DNA of 27,704 nucleotides from Erysipelotrichaceae bacterium (GTDB lineage Bacteria > Bacillota_I > Bacilli_A > Erysipelotrichales > Erysipelotrichaceae). The translations under genes were made by a program, and so were the position numbers. The notes beneath the pieces were generated by a model. That model was not told where the DNA came from. It did not search any database and saw nothing but the letters and a program-made list of their open reading frames with translations. The stretch is taken from contig DOUE01000018.1 of NCBI GenBank assembly GCA_003520745.1, positions 1 through 27,704 of the forward strand, written 5' to 3'. Shown in pieces: positions 1 to 7,198 of this stretch; position 1 is the stretch's first letter, and each line of letters begins with the position of its first letter.

Positions 1-257
1 CGGCCTATGCCGTCCAACTGGGCGGGGTCGACGCGATCCTCTTCACGGCCGGGATCGGTGAAAATTCGATCTATCTGCGCCAATTGATCATCGAAACCTT
101 GGAAGACGCCTTCCCGATCGAACTCGACCGCACGGCCAACAACATCCGCCGCAAAGAAGCGAAAATCTCAACGACAAGTTCACGGATCCAGGTCTGGGTC
201 ATCCCGACCAACGAAGAACTCGTCATCGCCCGCGATACCTATCGCCTGATGAAATAA
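1..257 (+). CDS. ackA: Acetate kinase, C-terminal part (truncated by window start)
   Basis: The open frame enters at base 3 and ends with TAA at 255-257, giving about 84 C-terminal residues. It contains the acetate kinase signature FTAGIGENS near its start, followed by the usual C-terminal helix with the EELVIARDT stretch. Acetate kinase makes ATP and acetate from acetyl phosphate in the cytoplasm (or butyrate from butyryl phosphate for the close relative Buk; the fragment does not separate the two with certainty). The stop codon directly abuts a Rex-like operator and the promoter of the next operon, so this gene is probably the last of its own unit. The N-terminus and promoter lie outside the window. 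Confidence 0.9.
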   Translation, partial: AYAVQLGGVDAILFTAGIGENSIYLRQLIIETLEDAFPIELDRTANNIRRKEAKISTTSSRIQVWVIPTNEELVIARDTYRLMK

Positions 258-275
258 TTGTTAATTCGTTAACAT
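258..275. promoter_or_regulatory. Rex-type operator upstream of the bcd-etf operon
   Basis: The sequence is TTGTTAA-ttcg-TTAACAT. It matches the known Rex consensus TTGTTAA-N4-TTAACAA at 13 of the 14 specified positions. Rex is the NADH/NAD+-sensing repressor of fermentative Gram-positive bacteria. The site begins right after the ackA stop and ends 5 bases before the -35 box at 281, which fits repression of the acyl-CoA dehydrogenase/ETF operon. No rex gene lies in the window. Confidence 0.75.
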
Positions 276-280
276 ACCCA

Positions 281-309
281 TTGACAAACCATTCACAACG
301 TACTAACCT
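281..309 (+). promoter_or_regulatory. Sigma-A-type promoter of the maoC-bcd-etfBA operon
   Basis: A consensus -35 TTGACA at 281-286 is followed after 17 bases by a weak -10, TAACCT at 304-309. The expected start lies near 316, inside an inverted repeat at 310-335. The weak -10 and the flanking operators suggest a regulated promoter. Confidence 0.5.
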
Positions 310-335
310 AAAACATGAATCACCATTCATGTTTT
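310..335. promoter_or_regulatory. Perfect 11-bp inverted repeat at the transcription start
   Basis: AAAACATGAAT is followed by a 4-base CACC spacer and its exact complement ATTCATGTTTT. It lies between the -10 box and the ribosome site of the MaoC gene. It could be an operator; the TGAAT...ATTCA half sites resemble those of TetR-type FadR repressors of fatty-acid genes. Because ATTTT follows, it could also be a weak AT-rich terminator for ackA or an attenuator. Confidence 0.45.
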
Positions 336-359
336 ATTTTCATGAGGGAAAGGAACGTT

Positions 360-782
360 ATGAATACTGGAAAAACGATTTCCGAATTGAAGTTGGGTGA
401 AAGCGCGTCTCTCACCAAAACCATCACCGAAGCCGATGTCCTTGCGTTTGCGGATGTCAGCGACGACCATAATCCGGTCCATGTGGATGAAGCGTTTGCG
501 AAAACCACGATGTTTAAAGGCCGAATCGTCCACGGGATGCTTGTCGGTTCCTTGTTTTCTTCGATTCTGGGTACGCAATTACCCGGAAATGGATCCATTT
601 ATCTCGGTCAAGAATTGAAGTTCATCAAACCGGTTCGATTCAACGACACGATCACGGCGAAAGTCACGGTGATCGAGAAACTGCTCGACAAGAACCGGAT
701 CAAGCTGGAAACGACCGCACGCAACCAGGACGATGAATTGGTCGTCACGGGCATCGCGACGATCATGCCTCCGAAAGCGTAG
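360..782 (+). CDS. MaoC-family (R)-specific enoyl-CoA hydratase
   Basis: A 140-residue single hot-dog-fold protein of the MaoC/PhaJ family. The hydratase motif is visible at residues 31-60 as FADVSDDHNPVHVD followed by GRIVHGM; the Asp and His of this motif are the catalytic pair of the family. It would interconvert (R)-3-hydroxyacyl-CoA and trans-2-enoyl-CoA in the cytoplasm. The ATG at 360 is preferred over an upstream in-frame ATG at 315 because GAAAGGA precedes it and the N-terminus then matches family length. It is the first gene of an operon with acyl-CoA dehydrogenase and EtfBA, so its likely substrate is crotonyl-CoA or another short enoyl-CoA. This replaces the crotonase (Crt) usually seen in clostridial bcd operons. 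The exact chain length is not visible. Confidence 0.82.
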   Translation: MNTGKTISELKLGESASLTKTITEADVLAFADVSDDHNPVHVDEAFAKTTMFKGRIVHGMLVGSLFSSILGTQLPGNGSIYLGQELKFIKPVRFNDTITAKVTVIEKLLDKNRIKLETTARNQDDELVVTGIATIMPPKA

Positions 783-790
783 GAACCCCC

Positions 791-1930
791 ATGGACTTCA
801 ACCTTTCGAAGCAGCATACCCTTTTGGCGAAGATGTATCGTGATTTCGCATTGAAGGAAGTGAAACCCTTGGCGGCTCAAATCGATGAGGAAGAACGCTT
901 CCCGGTCGAGACGATCGCCAAGCTTAGATCAACGAAAATGATGGGGATCTGTTTTCCCGAGAGTCTTTGCGGTTGTGGGGCGGATACCCTCGCCTATATC
1001 CTAGCCGTCGAAGAACTGAGCCGGGTCTGTGCGACCACCGGCGTTATCCTGAGCGCCCATACTTCCCTTTGCGCATCCCCGATCTTCACGTTCGGTACGG
1101 ATGCGCAAAAACAGAAATACCTACCCAAACTCAATTCCGGCGTATGGTTGGGCGCTTTCGGCTTGACCGAACCCAATGCGGGGACGGATGCGGCCGGTCA
1201 GCAGACCGTCGCCATCAAAACGGACCATGGCTATCTGATCAACGGATCCAAGATTTTCATCACCAACGCCGGTTACGCGGATGTGTACGTGGTCTTCGCG
1301 ATGACGGATAAAACGCAAGGAACCCGCGGTATTTCAGCCTTTATTTTGGAGAAAGACACTCCGGGGTTCACCATCGGGAAGAAAGAAAAGAAACTCGGCA
1401 TCAAAGGGTCGAGTACCTGCGAACTGATTTTCAAGAACGTCGAACTTCCGAAAGAGAACCTGTTGGGATCGGAAGGGATGGGATTCAAGATTGCGATGAA
1501 CACCTTGGATGGCGGAAGGATCGGGATCGCCGCCCAGGCGCTGGGGATCGCGCAGGGGGCGATCGACGAGACCGTCGCCTACGTGAAGCAACGCAAGCAA
1601 TTCGGAAAGTCGATCGCCTCGTTTCAAAACACCCAGTTCACCCTGGCCGACATGCAGACACGCGTCGAAACCGCGCGTCTGTTGGTCTATCGGGCGGCTT
1701 GTCTGAAGGATGCCGGAAAACCCTATGGGACGGAAGCCGCGATGGCGAAACTCTATGCGTCGGAAACGGCGATGGAGGTTACGACCAAGGCGGTCCAGCT
1801 TTTCGGTGGATACGGCTATACCCGTGACTATCCGGTGGAGCGCATGATGCGCGATGCGAAGATCACGGAAATCTATGAAGGGACCTCCGAAGTGCAACGG
1901 ATGGTCATCGCCGGCGCGCTGCTGCGCTAG
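791..1930 (+). CDS. bcd: Short-chain acyl-CoA (butyryl-CoA) dehydrogenase
   Basis: This 379-residue protein is full length for an acyl-CoA dehydrogenase. Visible signatures are AFGLTEPNAGTDA (FAD/substrate region, about residue 130), the GSKIFITNA strand, the GIKGSSTCEL segment, and the C-terminal IYEGTSEVQR. The catalytic base of the short-chain group is the Glu of YEGT (E363). With EtfBA it would reduce crotonyl-CoA to butyryl-CoA; in anaerobes this complex couples NADH oxidation to ferredoxin reduction. The start follows AGGAA, which overlaps the stop of the MaoC gene, so translation is probably coupled. The gene name is given by similarity to clostridial Bcd; the true acyl substrate is inferred from context. 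Confidence 0.88.
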   Translation: MDFNLSKQHTLLAKMYRDFALKEVKPLAAQIDEEERFPVETIAKLRSTKMMGICFPESLCGCGADTLAYILAVEELSRVCATTGVILSAHTSLCASPIFTFGTDAQKQKYLPKLNSGVWLGAFGLTEPNAGTDAAGQQTVAIKTDHGYLINGSKIFITNAGYADVYVVFAMTDKTQGTRGISAFILEKDTPGFTIGKKEKKLGIKGSSTCELIFKNVELPKENLLGSEGMGFKIAMNTLDGGRIGIAAQALGIAQGAIDETVAYVKQRKQFGKSIASFQNTQFTLADMQTRVETARLLVYRAACLKDAGKPYGTEAAMAKLYASETAMEVTTKAVQLFGGYGYTRDYPVERMMRDAKITEIYEGTSEVQRMVIAGALLR

Positions 1931-1938
1931 GAGGCACT

Positions 1939-2718
1939 ATGAACATCGTTCTACTTGTCAAGCAAGTTCCGGATACGACGGAAATGAAAGTCGATAAAGT
2001 CACGGGGACGCTGATCCGTACCGGAGTCCCCACCATCATCAACCCCGACGATCTGGCCGCGGTCGAGGAAGCCTTGGTCCTGAAGGAAAAATACGACGCC
2101 AAAATCATCCTCGTCACGATGGGTCCGCCCCAAGCCGAAGAGATGCTTCGCGAGATCCTGGGAAGAGGCGCGGATGAAGCGTATCTCCTCAGCGATGCCC
2201 GCTTCGCCGGTGCAGATACCTGGGCGACGTCCACCACGCTGGCCGCTTTCCTTAAAACCTTGGCTTACGACATGATTCTCGCCGGAAGGCAGGCGATCGA
2301 CGGGGATACCGCCCAAGTCGGTCCGCAGACCGCCGAAAAACTCCATATTCCCCAAGTCACCTACGTCGAAGAAATCATGCACCTTAACAATGATCGACTC
2401 ATCGTCAAGAAAGCCTATGAATCCTTCAGCGAGATCCTGGAGGTTCCCCTCCCCTGCCTCCTCACGACCTTGAACACGATGAACCAACCGCGGGGGATGA
2501 ATGTCTATGATGCCTGGCGCGCCTACCAAAAACCGTTAACCAAAATCACGTTCGACGATTTGGATCTACCCCTAAACCAGGTCGGTCTGAAAGGGTCGCC
2601 GACCCAGGTCAAGAAGACCTTCACACGGACGATCCAAGCCGGGTCGCTCAATGAAAACCTTCCTCCCCGTGAAGCCGCGAAGTTGATCGCATCGACGCTG
2701 AAAGCGTACATGGAGTAA
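1939..2718 (+). CDS. etfB: Electron transfer flavoprotein beta subunit
   Basis: A 259-residue EtfB with a strong AGGAGG site overlapping the end of the bcd gene. Recognisable segments are GTLIRTGVPTIINPDD, MGPPQAEEML, FAGADTWAT, and AGRQAIDGDTAQVGPQTAE. These match from memory the EtfB proteins of clostridial butyryl-CoA dehydrogenase complexes rather than mitochondrial-type ETF. In those complexes EtfB carries the bifurcating FAD and takes electrons from NADH. The protein acts with EtfA and the acyl-CoA dehydrogenase encoded next to it. Its stop is immediately followed by the etfA start. Bifurcation itself is inferred from family resemblance, not shown by the sequence. Confidence 0.92.
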   Translation: MNIVLLVKQVPDTTEMKVDKVTGTLIRTGVPTIINPDDLAAVEEALVLKEKYDAKIILVTMGPPQAEEMLREILGRGADEAYLLSDARFAGADTWATSTTLAAFLKTLAYDMILAGRQAIDGDTAQVGPQTAEKLHIPQVTYVEEIMHLNNDRLIVKKAYESFSEILEVPLPCLLTTLNTMNQPRGMNVYDAWRAYQKPLTKITFDDLDLPLNQVGLKGSPTQVKKTFTRTIQAGSLNENLPPREAAKLIASTLKAYME

Positions 2719-3744
2719 ATGATGGAAACGAAAGATATCTATGTCTTTGCCCAGCAGACGGATTCGGTGTTCGAGAATGTGGTGTTCGAACTGTTAAGCG
2801 AAGCGCGGAAACTTTGCGATACGATCAACGTCACTTTGCCTGATTTCAAGGTCGTGGCGCTTTTGCTTGGGTACTCCGTGAAAAACAATGTGAAAACCCT
2901 CTTTGAACACGGCGCGGACCGCGTGATCGTCTGCGATCATCCAAACCTCGCGCATTATTCCACCGAGAAATACACGGATGTGGTCAGTCAGATCATCACG
3001 ACCTATCATCCGGATTCGCTGTTGATCGGGGCGACGGTGGTCGGACGCGATTTGGCACCGCGCATCGCTGCGCGCGTCGATACGGGGTTGACCGCGGATG
3101 CGACCAAGATCGAAATCGATCCGACCGGTGAACATCCGACGCAGCTTTGGATTACACGACCCGCGTTCGGGGGGAATCTGTTCGGGACGATCGTTTGCCC
3201 GAACCATCGCCCCCAGATGTCGACCATCCGGCCCAACGTGCTGGATAGCGATTTCTTCCAACACGGTCGGACCGGCGAGATCCTCGAGCTCGAGTACAAA
3301 AACGATTCGGAAAGCTTGGTGAAGTTCCTTTCACGGATCCCCAAGGAAGAACACGGCGTGAACATCGCGAAAGCCCGGATCATCTTTTCCGGGGGAAGAG
3401 GCATGAGCGGTCATTTCGATTTGCTTGAAGAATGCGCACGGCAGGTCGGGGGCGTGGTCGCCGCATCCCGCGGCGCGGTCGACATGGGCGAAGCACCCAA
3501 AGACGTCCAGGTCGGACAAACCGGCAAGACCGTTCGGCCGACCTTGTACATCGCCTGCGGGATTTCCGGCGCCGTCCAACATACCGCCGGCATGGATAAA
3601 TCAGAGTACATCATCGCCATCAACAAGGATCCGCAAGCCGCCATCTTCTCGGTCGCGACCCTGGGGATCGTCGGGGACGCGCTGGAAATCCTTCCTCATC
3701 TCGTGGAAGAAATCCAGAAACTCCAACAACATTCCGAATCGTAA
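2719..3744 (+). CDS. etfA: Electron transfer flavoprotein alpha subunit
   Basis: A 341-residue EtfA. The C-terminal FAD-binding domain is clear: FSGGRGMSG near residue 220, VGQTGKTVRPTLYIACGISGA near 270-290, and QHTAGM...IIAINKDPQAAIF, the ETF-alpha signature. It passes electrons from EtfB to the acyl-CoA dehydrogenase. The ATG at 2719 directly abuts the etfB stop (TAAATG) and a TGGAG ribosome site lies inside the end of etfB; a second ATG at 2722 is an equally possible start. It is the last gene of the operon. Downstream there is only a weak ACGTG/CACGT hairpin (3760-3775), so termination is not clearly marked. Confidence 0.93.
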   Translation: MMETKDIYVFAQQTDSVFENVVFELLSEARKLCDTINVTLPDFKVVALLLGYSVKNNVKTLFEHGADRVIVCDHPNLAHYSTEKYTDVVSQIITTYHPDSLLIGATVVGRDLAPRIAARVDTGLTADATKIEIDPTGEHPTQLWITRPAFGGNLFGTIVCPNHRPQMSTIRPNVLDSDFFQHGRTGEILELEYKNDSESLVKFLSRIPKEEHGVNIAKARIIFSGGRGMSGHFDLLEECARQVGGVVAASRGAVDMGEAPKDVQVGQTGKTVRPTLYIACGISGAVQHTAGMDKSEYIIAINKDPQAAIFSVATLGIVGDALEILPHLVEEIQKLQQHSES

Positions 3745-3759
3745 AAAAAACGATAAAAT

Positions 3760-3775
3760 ACGTGTTTCGTCACGT
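3760..3775. other. Small inverted repeat ACGTG-N6-CACGT
   Basis: This 5-bp dyad lies 15 bases after the etfA stop, with a further CACGTAT at 3791-3797 that can pair with ATACGTG at 3758-3764. It has no clear T-run. It may be a weak terminator or a protein site between etfA and the sortase promoter. Confidence 0.25.
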
Positions 3776-3873
3776 CTTCACACTGATTAACACGTATCTA
3801 CTGAATCGCTTGAAACCCAAATGAAAGAATGAAAAATGTTGCGATTTTCTTTACGGAAGACCGTCGGAATGCC

Positions 3874-3902
3874 TTGACATCGCTCTTCGTGGTTCATACA
3901 AT
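3874..3902 (+). promoter_or_regulatory. Strong sigma-A promoter of the sortase cassette
   Basis: Consensus TTGACA at 3874-3879, a 17-base spacer and TACAAT at 3897-3902. It is among the best promoters in the window and drives the secreted protein, sortase and membrane protein genes. Confidence 0.8.
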
Positions 3903-3920
3903 AAAACCATGATACATGGG

Positions 3921-3945
3921 ATGTCGCCGCACTTACGGGCGACAT
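3921..3945 (+). other. Stem-loop in the leader, just before the ribosome site
   Basis: ATGTCGCC at 3921-3928 pairs exactly with GGCGACAT at 3938-3945 across a 9-base loop. The GGGAGG ribosome site starts at 3946, directly at the base of the stem. The hairpin lies in the transcribed leader and may stabilise the mRNA or affect initiation; there is no T-run to suggest termination. Confidence 0.5.
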
Positions 3946-3957
3946 GGGAGGAACAAC

Positions 3958-4542
3958 ATGAAAAAAATCATTCTTTTCTTGACAAGCGCGCTCGTTCTGG
4001 CGATGACGATGTTACCTGTTTTCGCGGCGACGACCGTCAACACGTACGAGCAATCCATTCTTGATAAACTAGCGGCCGGCGTCGTTGTGGGGACCAAAAC
4101 CGTCGCTCTGTCGACCGAAGAACTGAACATCGCGAAGAACTTCTTCATGATGGACGGGGTCGACTTCACGCAAGCCGACGCAACCGCGATCCTGGATGCG
4201 ATCGACGATATCGCAGTCGTCATCAAGGCTGCCGGCGTCACCGATTTGACGAAGCTGACCTTGGATGACAAAAACGAGATCCTGGCGTTGGCGCAAGCCG
4301 CGACGGCATCCGTCGCTTCGATTTCCCTGACGTTCGAGTACGATGTCGCCACCAAGACGGTAAGCATCCTTTCGGGTCAATCCGTCATGGTCCAATCCGA
4401 CGTAAGCACCGCTTCCACCGTGGTGAAGAATACCGGGATGAATGCGACCGTCAGTTTCTGGATGTTCTCCATCCTGGGTTTGACGATGGTCGCTGCCGTC
4501 GCATTCGCAAAGAAAAACAATCTGCTTGTTGCGAAAGCATAG
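3958..4542 (+). CDS. Secreted surface protein with sortase-type C-terminus
   Basis: A 194-residue protein that I do not recognise by family. The N-terminus has two lysines, a hydrophobic core and an Ala-rich end near residue 23 (VFAAT), a typical signal peptide. The mature part is small, rich in Ala, Asp and Thr, and lacks Cys. The C-terminus has VKNTG at 156-160, a hydrophobic segment from about 163 to 184, then AKKNN, the layout of a cell-wall sorting signal but with KNTG where LPXTG would stand. The sortase gene begins 5 bases after its stop, so it is the likely dedicated substrate. The start at 3958 is chosen over an in-frame ATG at 3916 because GGGAGG precedes it and the signal peptide then sits at the N-terminus. 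Confidence 0.75.
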   Translation: MKKIILFLTSALVLAMTMLPVFAATTVNTYEQSILDKLAAGVVVGTKTVALSTEELNIAKNFFMMDGVDFTQADATAILDAIDDIAVVIKAAGVTDLTKLTLDDKNEILALAQAATASVASISLTFEYDVATKTVSILSGQSVMVQSDVSTASTVVKNTGMNATVSFWMFSILGLTMVAAVAFAKKNNLLVAKA

Positions 4543-4546
4543 GTTG

Positions 4547-5209
4547 ATGAAGTCGGTTTCGAAAGTCTCAAAAGCAATGGCGGCGATTCTTTTCGTGCCT
4601 TTGCTTTTTTCTTTGGTTTCTTGCGTCTTACTTTACGTTCTGCTCAAGCCGACGATCGATCTTTCCTTATCCGTCGCATCGATGGTAATCGCGGAAAACG
4701 CACCGGATTTCGATGCGGATCTGGATTCGATCTTCCAAGGGAAAGACCTGATCGATCGAAGCACGGTCCCCTTATCCGAAGTGGTGATCCCGTATGTCGG
4801 GGTCCATTACGCCAACCTGAGTATCCAACGTATCGATCTCGATGTTAGACTCTATTGGGGGGATAGCGAAAAAATCCTGCGTTATGGCGCGGGTCAGTAT
4901 ATCGGGAGTTTCCTGCCGGGGTTTCAGAAACCCTTGTTGATCGGGGGACACAATCTCTCGGTGTTCAAACAGCTCCAATACATCACCCTGGACGATGAAA
5001 TCGTCATCCACACCAATTACGGCGAGTATGTCTATGCGGTCGATGAGATCGTGGTGAAGAAAGCCGATGATCCGACGTTTTATCAACTGAACCAGGAGGT
5101 CGAACAGCTCATCCTCTATACATGTTATCCTTTCCGCATCCTTTCCAGTCGTCGATATGATCGGTTCGTTGTTTATGGTCACCGGATCTCTGGTCCGGAT
5201 GTGAAGTAG
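4547..5209 (+). CDS. Sortase, class D-like
   Basis: A 220-residue transpeptidase with one N-terminal membrane anchor (about residues 10-33) and an extracellular sortase fold. The catalytic set is visible: His135 in LLIGGHN, Cys193 in LYTCYPF, and Arg206 in SSRRYDRFVVYG. The preceding LYWGDSEKILRYGAG and GSFLPG segments are like those of class D sortases. It should cut the sorting motif of the preceding gene product and attach it to the wall or to another protein. The ribosome site is weak (AGG overlapping the previous stop), suggesting translational coupling. A TTG start at 4526 is possible but less likely. The class assignment is by eye. Confidence 0.85.
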   Translation: MKSVSKVSKAMAAILFVPLLFSLVSCVLLYVLLKPTIDLSLSVASMVIAENAPDFDADLDSIFQGKDLIDRSTVPLSEVVIPYVGVHYANLSIQRIDLDVRLYWGDSEKILRYGAGQYIGSFLPGFQKPLLIGGHNLSVFKQLQYITLDDEIVIHTNYGEYVYAVDEIVVKKADDPTFYQLNQEVEQLILYTCYPFRILSSRRYDRFVVYGHRISGPDVK

Positions 5210-5213
5210 GTAC

Positions 5214-6050
5214 ATGATGAAAAACCAAGAAAAAGCACGAAGCGTCATCGCTTCGTTCACCGTTTTGATGTTGACACTATGTACCGTAACGATGATCGGT
5301 CTCCTTGCGATCATCCCCTTCTTCCTTAGCCAAGACGCATTGACGGAAGCGATGGAAAAGAGTACCTTCAGTTCGAATGTCTATGACGAATGGCTGGCGA
5401 AATCCAAGGACATCGCGACCCAATACGGCGTCGACGAAGAGGTTGTCGAAGGGATCGTTCCTCAAACGAAAATGGAAGCGGACATCCGCCTAACCCTCCA
5501 AGAAACAAGCCTGGATGAGGATCCATTCATCGATACTCTCGCCTTATCCCAAGAACTTCGGCGTCGCTTGGTTGTGTTCATGGAAAGCCAGGAATTGACC
5601 CTGACCTCTGAAGTCCAGGCGGGGATCGATGAATTGGTCGACCTGATCACGGATGATTACATCCGTTCCGCGACGATCCCTTACTACGATCTCTTCCTCT
5701 CGGCACGAAGTCGAATCGATATCCCCTCAAGAAACCTCTCGATCATTCTCTTCCTGCTTATCGTATCGCTCGCATACTTTCTTAATCGGCTTCTCCCGCG
5801 AAGACGATGGTATCGATCGTTGACAACGGTGTCGTTATCCGCAGGATGGATCTACTTCCTTATCCCAGGATATCTCTATGTCGAAGGCTTCTATGATCGT
5901 ATCCAAATCCGACCGTATTCCATCCAACGACTCGCGGCACTTTTGTTTGAAAACGGGTTGGTGAAGTTGATCGGGGTTGGATTCGTGTTGGTGCTGGTTG
6001 GAAGCATCCTGATGTATCTGGTTTTATCCAAAAAAGAAACCGTGGCATGA
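5214..6050 (+). CDS. Polytopic membrane protein of the sortase cassette, unknown function
   Basis: I do not recognise the family of this 278-residue protein. One membrane segment lies near residues 13-38. A polar, acidic, mostly helical region of about 135 residues follows and is probably outside the cell. The C-terminal third holds about three further membrane segments (near 174-192, 203-223 and 248-272) with an RRR-rich loop between the first two. It follows the sortase by 4 bases and is the last gene before a strong terminator, so it probably works with the sortase or its substrate, for example as an assembly or anchoring partner. Two consecutive ATG codons (5214 and 5217) are possible starts. 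Confidence 0.7.
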   Translation: MMKNQEKARSVIASFTVLMLTLCTVTMIGLLAIIPFFLSQDALTEAMEKSTFSSNVYDEWLAKSKDIATQYGVDEEVVEGIVPQTKMEADIRLTLQETSLDEDPFIDTLALSQELRRRLVVFMESQELTLTSEVQAGIDELVDLITDDYIRSATIPYYDLFLSARSRIDIPSRNLSIILFLLIVSLAYFLNRLLPRRRWYRSLTTVSLSAGWIYFLIPGYLYVEGFYDRIQIRPYSIQRLAALLFENGLVKLIGVGFVLVLVGSILMYLVLSKKETVA

Positions 6051-6060
6051 ACCACGGTTT
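6037..6060. terminator. Bidirectional intrinsic terminator
   Basis: AAACCGTGG at 6037-6045 pairs with CCACGGTTT at 6052-6060 across a 6-base loop. T-runs follow on both strands: TTTTT on plus and TTTCTTTTTT on minus. It separates the convergent sortase cassette and mtl operon and overlaps the end of the membrane-protein gene. Confidence 0.9.
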
Positions 6061-7197
6061 TTAATACGATTGAATGATTTGCTTGACGATGTCGCCATCG
6101 ACGGGTAAACCGCTGGCTTCGGACAACGCTTGCGCAACGCCTTTCTCCTTGATGGCGAATTGGAGTTTCACCGCTTCCTCATCTCCCGCAAAATCATAAT
6201 GAAGCGCATTGGCGACCGATTGTTTGAGCGCATCGCAACCAAGCCCGTGTTTCGTTAATTCGACGATCGGCTTGATGAAACGATCTTGCGGCGTCAGTTT
6301 CCGTAGCGGAGAGCGTCCGACCCGCGTCACTTCATCCACGATGTACGGATTGGAGAAACGACGGATGGTCTTTTGGACATAGGCTTCTTGTTCGATCGGG
6401 TCGAACCCATATTTTTTTACGATCAAAGAACCGGTTTCACGGATGACGCTAGTGACGAAGTCCTTGATTTCAGGATCTTGCATCGCCTCGGGAATCGTGG
6501 CGATGCCTTTTTTATACGCCGCATATGCGGCGGATGCATGACCCGTATTGACCGTGAACAGTTTACGTTCGATGAACGCTTCCAATCGGTCGGTGAAGTG
6601 AACGCCTTCGATGTCGAGTTTTCCTTTGATTCCCCGTGAATCGACGACCCATTCAAAGAAGGGCTCGACTTTTACGTGAAGCGGATCTTCGTTGACTTGG
6701 TTGGGGACGATGCGGTCGACGGCGGCGTTGGGGAAACCGACCCAGGTATCCAGATAGGAGGTTGCGACGGGACTAAGTAGGCCGCGTAGGGCGGTTTCGA
6801 GTTGCTTCGAACCGCCGATGGTGTTTTCACAGGCGATGATGTTGAGGAAGGAAGATGCCGCGCGTGCGGCGCGAGCTTCGATGACGGGGGCAAGTTGTTT
6901 CGCGATCAACGGCAGGATCGAAGGACCGACCGCCGTCGTGATCAATTCCGCGGACAATAGCGCCGTAAACGCCTCGTCCCCTTCGGTTTTACTGTTGATC
7001 CCAAAGACATTCACCACGGTTTCGATCGTCGTGGTTTCGCCTACCAATTCGACGGTATACGACTTCCTTCGCTTAAGCGCCTGGATTACGACGTCGTTGA
7101 CGTCGAGAAACGTGACATGATATCCCGATTGCGTCAAGAGGAGTCCGATGAATCCCCGGCCGATGTTTCCGGCTCCGAAATGTACCGCGTTCTTCAT
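6061..7197 (-). CDS. mtlD: Mannitol-1-phosphate 5-dehydrogenase
   Basis: A 378-residue cytoplasmic enzyme that oxidises mannitol 1-phosphate to fructose 6-phosphate with NAD+. The N-terminal Rossmann motif is GAGNIGRGFIG at residues 8-18. Family-typical segments follow: NIIACENTIGGS, TWVGFPNAAVDRIVP, the catalytic-domain NTGHASAAY, and LGCDAL near the C-terminus. Length matches the family. It is the last gene of the minus-strand operon mtlR - IIBA - mtlD, and its start lies one base after the stop of the IIBA gene (TGAAATG). It ends in the bidirectional terminator. Confidence 0.95.
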   Translation of the reverse strand: MKNAVHFGAGNIGRGFIGLLLTQSGYHVTFLDVNDVVIQALKRRKSYTVELVGETTTIETVVNVFGINSKTEGDEAFTALLSAELITTAVGPSILPLIAKQLAPVIEARAARAASSFLNIIACENTIGGSKQLETALRGLLSPVATSYLDTWVGFPNAAVDRIVPNQVNEDPLHVKVEPFFEWVVDSRGIKGKLDIEGVHFTDRLEAFIERKLFTVNTGHASAAYAAYKKGIATIPEAMQDPEIKDFVTSVIRETGSLIVKKYGFDPIEQEAYVQKTIRRFSNPYIVDEVTRVGRSPLRKLTPQDRFIKPIVELTKHGLGCDALKQSVANALHYDFAGDEEAVKLQFAIKEKGVAQALSEASGLPVDGDIVKQIIQSY

Positions 7198-7198
7198 T

